NCBI GenBank assembly: GCA_020348385.1 | Contig: CP070750.1 | Span: forward strand, 3,191,554-3,255,553 | DNA: 64,000 bases | Direction of reading: 5' to 3' | Origin: Candidatus Aminicenantota bacterium | Lineage (GTDB): Bacteria; Acidobacteriota; Aminicenantia; Aminicenantales; Aminicenantaceae | Shown here: piece after piece, positions 57,024 to 64,000 of the stretch | Numbering within the stretch: position 1 is the first letter of the stretch | Layout of the letters: every line of letters begins with the position of its first letter | Program-made: the position numbers and the translations under genes | Notes under the pieces: generated by a model | The model's database searches: none | What the model was told of the DNA's origin: nothing | What the model saw: the letters and a program-made list of their open reading frames with translations, nothing else

Positions 57024-57713
57024 ATGAATTCTTTGACTCACTTTGAAATTATCGGCCTCCCGGGAGTAGGAAAGACAACTCTAGCATCGGAGCTCAAAGA
57101 TCGATATCCCCGCTTCCATTTCAGACACCCACCCGACTGGCAGCGATTCAAAGATGTCCCGTTTTTTGTGAAGCACAGCTTGTCGTTGGCCCCGTCTTTC
57201 GCTTCCCTGATTTTTGGGGATCAGGGGCGATGGCTCACGCAAAAAGAATTTTTTTGGATGATATTCCTCAATGGATGGCACTCTCGTTTTACCCGTCGAG
57301 TACACGACAGAGACATCGTGATCCTAGATCAAGGCCCTGTCTATATGTTGTCGGAGCTGATCCTATTTAGAGGGAGACGTATGATAGACCTCCTTTCCGG
57401 CAAAAGGTGGGAAAAAATATTCAAGAAGTGGGGGCAGCTCATAGAAGGAATTATCTGGCTCGACACTGACGATGACGTTTTGGCCCATCGCATCAACACA
57501 AGGGAAAAAAATCACAAAATCCAAGGGGCCTCCTTATCCCGATTCCGTGATATGTTCGAGCGGAACCGGAAAGCTTTGGATCAGGCGATAGCCTTGTTCA
57601 GAGCCGATCTTCCTACTCAGGCCGTAGTGCGTTTTGATACCGACCGGCTATCCCTTGACGAAATCGTGGTTAAGCTTTCAAGAGAATTCAACTGGAATGA
57701 AACAGGGAAGTAA
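57024..57713 (+). CDS. P-loop kinase (thymidylate/deoxynucleoside kinase-like)
   Basis: The 229-residue protein has Walker A G-L-P-G-V-G-K-T-T and I-V-I-L-D-Q-G-P-V as the second motif, then I-I-W-L-D-T-D-D-D-V-L-A-H-R-I. It belongs to the same broad kinase fold as the C-terminal half of its upstream neighbour, from which it is separated by three bases. The substrate is unknown. Confidence 0.78.
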   Translation: MNSLTHFEIIGLPGVGKTTLASELKDRYPRFHFRHPPDWQRFKDVPFFVKHSLSLAPSFASLIFGDQGRWLTQKEFFWMIFLNGWHSRFTRRVHDRDIVILDQGPVYMLSELILFRGRRMIDLLSGKRWEKIFKKWGQLIEGIIWLDTDDDVLAHRINTREKNHKIQGASLSRFRDMFERNRKALDQAIALFRADLPTQAVVRFDTDRLSLDEIVVKLSREFNWNETGK

Positions 57714-57731
57714 CTCTCTATCGAGAACCCA

Positions 57732-59327
57732 GTGGAAATAACGCAAAAATTCAAAAACAGCGTCAGATTCTTTGCCGGCGAATCCCTGACCAAAAAGGCT
57801 TCCCTGAATGCCTTGACTGTGGCTCTCGATTATGGCGCCCGTTTACTCGTGGGATTTGTGATCACACCCTTTATGGTCCTTGGCTTGGGGCAATATTTTT
57901 TCGGGACATGGCAGGTCTTGAACCGCATGGTCTCCTATATTTCTCCCTCAAGCGGTCGTCCCACGCAGGCATTGAAATGGACCATTGCCAGAGATCAGAC
58001 TTCGAACGACTACGTGCAGAAGCAGCAGTTTGTCGGAAGCGCCATTATCGTCTGGATCATTTTTTTGCCCCTCATGATTCTCCTTGGGGGAATTTTAGTT
58101 TGGCAATTGCCATATTGGCTAAAAGCGGCCCCGGAACATTTTTTGCCGATCCGGTTGTGCTCCGGAATTCTTGTCGCCAACTTGGCCCTTACCGGCCTGA
58201 CGCATATACCTTCCTCAGTCCTGCAGGGAGAAAATCTGGGATACAAACGCATGGGCCTGACAACCTCGACAGTGCTGTTGGGCGGCGGTCTTGTATGGCT
58301 GGCTCTGCATCTCGGCATGGGAATTGTCGGTGTCGCCGCGGCCGCAATGACGACAACCGTGTTGACAGGAACTGTTTTTTTGCTGATCGTGCGAAGGAAC
58401 ACCCCTTGGTTCAAAATATCCTTCCCTCCGTTTCGGCAAACCCGGAAATTCTTCGTATTGAGTTCTTGGTTTTTGGGATGGAATCTGGTCATGAAACTGA
58501 TGACAGCCAGTGATGTCGTTATTTTGGGATTCCTGAAATCGGTGGAGTCGGTAACCGATTACACCCTTTTGAAATATGCGCCGGAGACGCTAATCAGCTT
58601 GATAGCGCTGACGAACCTTGGCATCGCACCTGGCCTGGGAGGGATCATCGGATCAGGTCAGCTTAAAAAAGCCGCAAACATCAGGGGAGAGATGCTTTCG
58701 ATAACCTGGCTTGTGACAACGGCGTTGGGGGCAAGCATTCTGGTTTGGAATCGAACCTTTCTCGTTTTATGGGTAGGACCAGGCCACTATGTGGGGCCTT
58801 TTGCTGCCTTTTTTATCACGTTGGTTGTAACGCAGTTTGTCGTGATTCGAAGCGATGTCGGCATCATCGATCTTTCTCTCGATCTTCGCAGCAAAGTGTT
58901 ATTAGGATTGCTTTCTGCAGCGGCAGCCATTGTCCTTGCAAGTCTATTGGTGGGATATTTCGACCTAGGGGTGATCGGTATATGTATCGGACTGATTATG
59001 GGCCGCTTTGTGCTCAGTGTGGGGTACCCCTCCATTATCGGGCGCCTTTTAGGGCTGAGCATTTTTTCTCAATTGCGAAGCAGTCTGAGGCCCGCTTTGG
59101 TCACGATCTTGCTGTATTTATTCGCGACGTGGATTCAAAGCTATATGCATTTGGGCGATGAATCAGGTTTATTGAGGTGGGTTTATTTTGTTTTAGGTGC
59201 GGGAATTACTGCCGGTGTCTTTCTTGCGGCAGCGTTTTATTCGGGATTATCCGGGCGTCAGCGGAAAATTATCACCGGGCGCTTGCGGTCCGTGTACTCC
59301 CCAGAGTCCCGGCAGGAGCGAACGTGA
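57732..59327 (+). CDS. Polysaccharide flippase (Wzx-like)
   Basis: The 531-residue inner-membrane protein has about 12-14 hydrophobic helices with the MATE/Wzx pattern, e.g. an N-terminal L-D-Y-G-A-R-L-L-V-G-F-V-I-T-P-F and paired internal repeats. It carries lipid-linked repeat units across the inner membrane. The start is GTG 57732. It fits a Wzx/Wzy-dependent pathway with the polymerase/ligase at 60745 and the autokinase at 53195. Confidence 0.88.
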   Translation: MEITQKFKNSVRFFAGESLTKKASLNALTVALDYGARLLVGFVITPFMVLGLGQYFFGTWQVLNRMVSYISPSSGRPTQALKWTIARDQTSNDYVQKQQFVGSAIIVWIIFLPLMILLGGILVWQLPYWLKAAPEHFLPIRLCSGILVANLALTGLTHIPSSVLQGENLGYKRMGLTTSTVLLGGGLVWLALHLGMGIVGVAAAAMTTTVLTGTVFLLIVRRNTPWFKISFPPFRQTRKFFVLSSWFLGWNLVMKLMTASDVVILGFLKSVESVTDYTLLKYAPETLISLIALTNLGIAPGLGGIIGSGQLKKAANIRGEMLSITWLVTTALGASILVWNRTFLVLWVGPGHYVGPFAAFFITLVVTQFVVIRSDVGIIDLSLDLRSKVLLGLLSAAAAIVLASLLVGYFDLGVIGICIGLIMGRFVLSVGYPSIIGRLLGLSIFSQLRSSLRPALVTILLYLFATWIQSYMHLGDESGLLRWVYFVLGAGITAGVFLAAAFYSGLSGRQRKIITGRLRSVYSPESRQERT

Positions 59328-59367
59328 TTAATAACGGATTAAAAATTAACAACATGAGGGAAAAAAG

Positions 59368-60708
59368 ATGAATCTTCGAAAAGCTGTCTATTTTGCCATA
59401 TTAAGGCTACGAGGGCAGGCATTGGGCCCTTACTTTAAGCGTATTTGGCGCGAGTTCCAGGAAGGGATTCCTCCGGATACGACAAAAAAATCGCTTGTCC
59501 AGATTCTGGAGCACTGCAAACAGTCTGTGCCCTACTATGGAGAGGTGATGCACCGCCACGGCGATTCCTTCCGGGATGACCCAGCGGAGTATTTGCGGCA
59601 CTTTCCCATCCTGACCAAGGATATCATTCGCAGCCGCTTCGATGATTTGAAATCGAAAGACCTGGACAGACGTAAATGGAACTTCAATACTTCCGGTGGT
59701 TCTACGGGTGAGCCGATAAAATTTATCCAGGACTGGGAATACTCGGTAAAATCGGGGGCAATCAAACTGCTATACTCCACGATTATAGGCAGGGAAATAG
59801 GTGAACGCGAACTCTATCTGTGGTCAGCAGCCCGGTATATCGGAAATGAAAAAAGGGGATTGAAATTCCATCTTATCAATAAGCTCACTAATACGAGCTT
59901 CATGAGTGTTTTTCGAATGACTCCTGAACAGATGCGCACAAATATTGAAACCATAAACGCGAAGCGCCCGAAGTTGCTCGTCGCTTATGCTACGGGTCTT
60001 TATGAACTGGCTAAATTTGCGGAACAGAAAGGCCTGGAAGTTTTCCCCCCTGAGTCTATCATTACCTCTGCGGCAACCCTCTATCCCGTTATGAGAGAAA
60101 AAATCGAAAAGGTATTCCAGTGTCCTGTCTTCAACCGCTATGGATCCAGAGAAGTCGGGGATATCGCCTGCGAACGCCCCGGTTTTCAAGGTCTTTGGGT
60201 CCCTCCTTGGGGACATTATGTGGAGATCGTGGATGATGAAGGCAACCGTGTCCCGGACGGATCCCCGGGGGATATTCTGGTGACCAGTTTGATTAACTAT
60301 GCCATGCCCCTCATTCGATACAAGATCGAAGATCAAGGTATTCTTTCACCTGGAAAATCCGGCCAGGACAACCAGCCCGGTCAAGTCTTCATGGAGGTAC
60401 TCGGGAGGAGTTTAGATATATTCGTGAACAAGAACGGAACTCTGGTCTCGACTGGGCACTTCATGCCCCTTTTGTATTTCAGGGATTGGATCCAGAAGTA
60501 CCAGGTGATTCAAAAAAGCCATTCACGGATAGTATTCAGGATCGTTAAGGGAGATTCTGACCCGAAACCGGGCGAACTTGAGGAATTAGCTGCCAAAACT
60601 AACTTGATCATGGGGAGCGATTGTGAAACGATCTTTGAATTCACGGACGAAATCAGCCCCCCACCGTCTGGGAAGCACCGTTTCCTCATATCCGAAATTC
60701 CCAGATAG
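59368..60708 (+). CDS. CapK-like AMP-binding enzyme (phenylacetate-CoA ligase family)
   Basis: The 446-residue protein has the adenylation P-loop N-T-S-G-G-S-T-G-E-P, N-R-Y-G-S-R-E-V-G as the second motif and G-D-I-L-V-T-S-L-I-N-Y-A-M-P-L-I-R-Y late. CapK-type proteins are common in capsule loci, and their activated substrate is generally unknown. GAGGGA precedes the ATG. It may activate an acyl group for the acyltransferase at 52060; that link is inference. Confidence 0.88.
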   Translation: MNLRKAVYFAILRLRGQALGPYFKRIWREFQEGIPPDTTKKSLVQILEHCKQSVPYYGEVMHRHGDSFRDDPAEYLRHFPILTKDIIRSRFDDLKSKDLDRRKWNFNTSGGSTGEPIKFIQDWEYSVKSGAIKLLYSTIIGREIGERELYLWSAARYIGNEKRGLKFHLINKLTNTSFMSVFRMTPEQMRTNIETINAKRPKLLVAYATGLYELAKFAEQKGLEVFPPESIITSAATLYPVMREKIEKVFQCPVFNRYGSREVGDIACERPGFQGLWVPPWGHYVEIVDDEGNRVPDGSPGDILVTSLINYAMPLIRYKIEDQGILSPGKSGQDNQPGQVFMEVLGRSLDIFVNKNGTLVSTGHFMPLLYFRDWIQKYQVIQKSHSRIVFRIVKGDSDPKPGELEELAAKTNLIMGSDCETIFEFTDEISPPPSGKHRFLISEIPR

Positions 60709-60744
60709 CTGCACGCACCTGACGGATTTATTGTATTAAAAAAA

Positions 60745-62025
60745 ATGGAGCAAATGAACAAACCCAAACCCACTTTGGGGGCTTACCTCGTGGGTGCCTA
60801 TTTATTCTGTGTGCCCGCCTTCGGATACTCGGAATCTCTCGGTTTATTGATCATTCCCCAAATCATAGGGATACTCCTGGTGGCCTACGCCATTGCCGAT
60901 ATTCTGATCAGGCAGAGCATAAAGATTCCTATTGAGATCCGGTTATACGGATTGATGGGATTATGGGCAGTTATCACGTTTTATTTCGCTGCAAGTGGAG
61001 GTGAATGGGCGCCCCTGATAACGATGGTTAAAGTGGTTATCGCCACATTAGCATGCGCCCAGCTTATCAAGAGCGACGCCGATTTTTTCATAGCTTTAAA
61101 AATATTCGTTTTTTCTATTCTTTTAATCTATATTCAAAACAGGGGTGATTTGCTGCTTCTGAGGGTCTCGGACACCTTGACAGAGGATGACCGATTTGCC
61201 GGCACATTGTCCAATGCAAATGTTGCCGCTATATTTTCACTGACCGTGTTTTGGGCCTGCGTATTTTTACTGCTGAAATCCGGAAAAAGATTCTTCAGTT
61301 GGGTATTTTATCTTTTCCCGATGGGCATTTCTTTATTGATTATTTATTACTCGGGATCAAAAAAGGGGCTGTTCGGCATCGGTTTATTCGTTTTATTTTT
61401 AACCCGATTGCTTTACATGCGTCAGCATTCTTCTGTTTTCCGGAAAGTTTTGATCATACTGGTTTCTGTTTCTTTGATCATTATCGGGGGATACTATATC
61501 TACACCTCTCCGTTTTTCAGCAGGATCGAACGATTATTCCAGGATATGCCTGGCACAGATATAAACCGGCTGACTTTAGCCTTCGAGGCCGTCGATGTTT
61601 GGCTGATGAATTTGAAAACTTTTTTTATTGGGGTCGGGTACGATAATTTCAGATATTTCAGCATCCTCCAGGCCTACTCCCATTCGACACCGCTCGAACT
61701 TTTGGCCTGCAACGGCATAATAGGTTTCTCCCTATTTGCAGGTTTTCTTTATCTGCTGATCCGTAAATTCATTTTTTTACACAGGCGTGCGGTCAGCCAA
61801 GAAACGAAAAGCGTCTTTTTCTCTATCCTTGCTTTCCTTTTTATTTATGTTTTTTTTATTATGGCCGCTGTGCTGCATGACTCAAGAGAATTGCTGCCGT
61901 TACTTGGCGGTCTTGCGGCATTAGGGCAGTACCGCCTCGGCCTGCTCGAGCAAGGCCGGGTAACTGAGCCCCCCATCTCCGTCATGCATGAGGCAGTCAT
62001 CGTTCCAGCTAAGGATTCTTTTTGA
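60745..62025 (+). CDS. O-antigen ligase/polymerase family protein
   Basis: The 426-residue membrane protein has about ten helices and a long periplasmic loop. The conserved region near the end contains G-V-G-Y-D-N-F-R-Y and H-S-T-P-L-E-L-L-A-C-N-G-I-I-G-F, typical of the Wzy/WaaL family. It should polymerise repeat units or ligate the glycan; sequence cannot separate these. An alternative ATG lies three codons in (60754). Confidence 0.85.
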   Translation: MEQMNKPKPTLGAYLVGAYLFCVPAFGYSESLGLLIIPQIIGILLVAYAIADILIRQSIKIPIEIRLYGLMGLWAVITFYFAASGGEWAPLITMVKVVIATLACAQLIKSDADFFIALKIFVFSILLIYIQNRGDLLLLRVSDTLTEDDRFAGTLSNANVAAIFSLTVFWACVFLLLKSGKRFFSWVFYLFPMGISLLIIYYSGSKKGLFGIGLFVLFLTRLLYMRQHSSVFRKVLIILVSVSLIIIGGYYIYTSPFFSRIERLFQDMPGTDINRLTLAFEAVDVWLMNLKTFFIGVGYDNFRYFSILQAYSHSTPLELLACNGIIGFSLFAGFLYLLIRKFIFLHRRAVSQETKSVFFSILAFLFIYVFFIMAAVLHDSRELLPLLGGLAALGQYRLGLLEQGRVTEPPISVMHEAVIVPAKDSF

Positions 62026-62110
62026 CATTATTCATTATTCACATCTTTTTATTTTGATGGAAAAACCGGTTTCCAAAATAAGGAAAAACTCTCGTAGAGG
62101 CAGATTCCTC

Positions 62111-62782
62111 ATGAAGCTAAACAGCGTATTCCTTAAAAAAAAATACATATTTATCGGGCTTGTACTGCTGGGAGGAATCGCCCTTTTCGTATTTCGCGGC
62201 TTCTGGTTGATGTGGATTGGCGATTTTCTCGTCCTCCAGGACAATCTGCATCCTGGCGATGTCATCCACGTGATTGCGGGTGAGGATTACAGGACGGATC
62301 ATGCCATTCAGCTGTACAAGCAGGGATACGGGAAAATGCTCTTTTTTACGGGCGGATGGTGTCGAACACATGGCTATAATCACGGTGAACATGCAGAGGT
62401 GCGTGCAGTGGCGCAGGGCATACCTATGAAGGCCATTGCCTACGATGATTCATCCGTCAACAGCACCTTCATGGAGATCTTGAAGTTGGATGAGTGGATT
62501 TCACATCTTCAAATCCCTATCCATTCGGTGGTCGTCGTCAGCGATCCTTTCCACATGCGGAGAGCGCGCTGGGCTTATAAAAAGGTGCTAGGTGACGGAA
62601 TCGAGGTGCAGATGGCGCCGGTTCCCTTCGAGAGGACACCCTATCGACATCATTGGTGGACAGACCGGGAGAGCCGCAAATTCGTTCGAGAAGAGTATGA
62701 AAAATACGTGTATTATGTTCTTCGATATCAAATCAGCAGGGGGAAATTCCAGGATTGGCTGGCCTCCTTGGATCGGGAATGA
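62111..62782 (+). CDS. DUF218/SanA-like membrane protein
   Basis: The 223-residue protein has one N-terminal helix (Y-I-F-I-G-L-V-L-L-G-G-I-A-L-F-V-F) and then a DUF218 domain: I-H-V-I-A-G-E-D-Y-R-T-D-H-A, F-F-T-G-G-W, D-D-S-S-V-N-S-T-F-M-E and V-V-V-S-D-P-F-H-M-R-R-A. YdcF/SanA proteins have envelope roles that are poorly defined. The frame is open from 61988; AGAGG supports ATG 62111, while ATG 62057 is a possible longer start. Confidence 0.82.
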   Translation: MKLNSVFLKKKYIFIGLVLLGGIALFVFRGFWLMWIGDFLVLQDNLHPGDVIHVIAGEDYRTDHAIQLYKQGYGKMLFFTGGWCRTHGYNHGEHAEVRAVAQGIPMKAIAYDDSSVNSTFMEILKLDEWISHLQIPIHSVVVVSDPFHMRRARWAYKKVLGDGIEVQMAPVPFERTPYRHHWWTDRESRKFVREEYEKYVYYVLRYQISRGKFQDWLASLDRE

Positions 62783-62809
62783 CGAAAAAAGCTTGATGAG
62801 GAGTTGAAA

Positions 62810-64000
62810 TTGAACATCCTTCTTGTTACGCCCAATTACCCCCCAGAAATCGGGGGAGCGGCCCATCTCGTCTCCGAATTAGCGGCAAGCTTGAAGGCCA
62901 AAGGTCACGGCGTTACCGTCCTCACAAACTACCCGTGTTACAACGTGAAGGTGACACCGCCGCAGTACCGGCGGGGATTGAGGATGACCGAGACATTGAA
63001 TGGAATCACCATAAAGCGCATCCGTATCCCTTCTTTGCCTCGGAACAGCAGGATTGCGCGGGGATTTGAGCACTTGTTCTTTGGCTTGTGGCTGAGCGTG
63101 CTGACGGCTACTGTTCCTCGAGCCGATGTTGCGATGGCCTTCTCGCCTCCTCTTGCGATTCCCTGGATGATCGGCCTGATCGGCAAGATGCGACGGATGC
63201 CCGCAGTCGTCACTATCCAGGATCTCTTCCCCCGAGAAGCCGTTGAATTGGGGATGCTGACGAACCCGCTGCTCATCCGCTTGTTCGAAATGATGGAACG
63301 CCAAGTTTACTCCTTGGCGGCAAGGGTGACAGTCCATTCGCCCGGGAACAAGGGACATGTGGTTCAGCAGGCTGGGGGGCGAGAACATGTCCATGTCGTG
63401 GGCAACTGGGTCGATTTAAATCGCATCCGCCCGGGCAATAATGATAACGGTTTCGCCCGCAAACATGGGCTGGGATCGCATTTTGTGGTGTCCTATGCCG
63501 GCACCATGGGTTGGGCGCAGGACATGGAGACGATCATCAAAAGCGCCGCTCGTCTACGCGAGGATAATCGGATCCTTTTTCTCCTCGTAGGAGACGGTGT
63601 TGAGAAACAAAAGGCCCAGGCCATGGCTCGAAAGATGGGCTTGAAAAATATCCGCTGGCTGCCGATCCAGCCATGGTCTGTGTACCCGGAGATTTTGAGT
63701 GCGTCTGATGTGTGCTTGATCAATCTTCATCCAGAACTTCGCACACCCGTGGTCCCTTCTAAACTGCTGGGCATCATGGCAGCCGCTCGACCTGTGATAG
63801 CGAGCCTGCCGGCGGAAAGCGATGCCCGCCGCATCATTGGCGACGCCAACTGCGGAATTTATGTGGATGCGGGCGATGAAGAAGCCTTGGCTGAAGCGAT
63901 CAGGAATCTAGCATCGGATCGCAGGATGGGAAATGAAATGGGCCAACGCGGAAGAGCTTATGCGGAGAAACATTTTTCCCGGGAGGTGTGCACTGACAAA
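62810..64000 (+). CDS. Glycosyltransferase family 4 (GT-B), cut by the window edge
   Basis: The frame is open from TTG 62810 to the last base, giving 397 residues. GAGGAG lies upstream of the TTG. It begins L-L-V-T-P-N-Y-P-P-E-I-G-G-A-A, typical of WbuB-like GT4 enzymes, and has Y-A-G-T-M-G-W-A-Q-D, L-L-V-G-D-G and the late P-S-K-L-L-G-I-M-A-A-A-R-P-V-I-A donor-binding motif. Only the last few residues are probably missing. It adds a sugar in the cytoplasm during repeat-unit assembly. Confidence 0.9.
   Translation, partial: MNILLVTPNYPPEIGGAAHLVSELAASLKAKGHGVTVLTNYPCYNVKVTPPQYRRGLRMTETLNGITIKRIRIPSLPRNSRIARGFEHLFFGLWLSVLTATVPRADVAMAFSPPLAIPWMIGLIGKMRRMPAVVTIQDLFPREAVELGMLTNPLLIRLFEMMERQVYSLAARVTVHSPGNKGHVVQQAGGREHVHVVGNWVDLNRIRPGNNDNGFARKHGLGSHFVVSYAGTMGWAQDMETIIKSAARLREDNRILFLLVGDGVEKQKAQAMARKMGLKNIRWLPIQPWSVYPEILSASDVCLINLHPELRTPVVPSKLLGIMAAARPVIASLPAESDARRIIGDANCGIYVDAGDEEALAEAIRNLASDRRMGNEMGQRGRAYAEKHFSREVCTDK

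Overview
The window comes from a diderm bacterium of moderate GC content. Support for an outer membrane is direct: two predicted outer-membrane barrels, several lipoproteins, a TonB-type C-terminus, a Wza-like export protein and a Wzx flippase. The mix of many secreted Asp-box (BNR) proteins, MacB/FtsX-type permeases, paired M14 peptidases with calcium-loop inserts, Tat-exported TldD and six-bladed propeller lipoproteins resembles Candidatus Aminicenantes (Aminicenantota, near Acidobacteriota). That placement is inference from gene content, as there is no rRNA or other marker gene here. No tRNA, rRNA, CRISPR array, transposase or prophage was found.

Layout. 1-6.3 kb holds envelope and peptidase genes: a truncated propeller lipoprotein, an M1-like metallopeptidase, a TPR double retropepsin and an ABC permease. 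6.5-11 kb is a four-gene sugar-nucleotide cluster: DUF354, wecB, a polysaccharide deacetylase and an oxidoreductase-acetyltransferase fusion. 11.1-14 kb is a TldE/TldD pair. 14.2-24.5 kb is a thiol-redox and secreted Asp-box island. 24.7-32.6 kb carries two M14 proteins (one apparently dead), a hydrolase lipoprotein and small secreted proteins. 32.9-35.1 kb is thiC with an endonuclease IV-like gene. 35.3-40.1 kb holds TPR/TonB proteins and a two-component system. 40.2-64 kb is a large exopolysaccharide or O-antigen locus with a Wza-like export protein, nucleotide-sugar enzymes, initiating transferase, aminotransferases, a tyrosine autokinase, flippase, CapK-like ligase, polymerase/ligase and a glycosyltransferase cut by the window edge.

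Main discovery. Two long paralogous secreted Asp-box proteins, at 14772-17339 and 21992-24502 on the minus strand, are each broken by one in-frame TGA at the same place. Each has eight Asp boxes before the TGA and five after, and the frame stays open to the same C-terminal domains. The context is Gly-Gly-[TGA]-Gly-Gly in both. Starting 12 or 18 nt after the TGA, both carry a perfect hairpin with apical loop AGGUCU, the loop I recall from the E. coli fdhF SECIS. The outer base pair differs by a compensatory change (G-C versus A-T), and the same peptide elsewhere in one protein uses different codons. The best reading is that both are selenoproteins of an undescribed secreted Asp-box family. Between them lie three TlpA-type thioredoxins (one fused to a barrel), a polyferredoxin-type membrane protein and a 45-residue CxxC membrane microprotein, so the island may be an exported selenium/thiol redox system. 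The selenocysteine machinery is not in the window.

A second theme is a dispersed family of GGGGAC-core palindromes and half-sites, all between genes and REP-like. Several of them flank the redox island.
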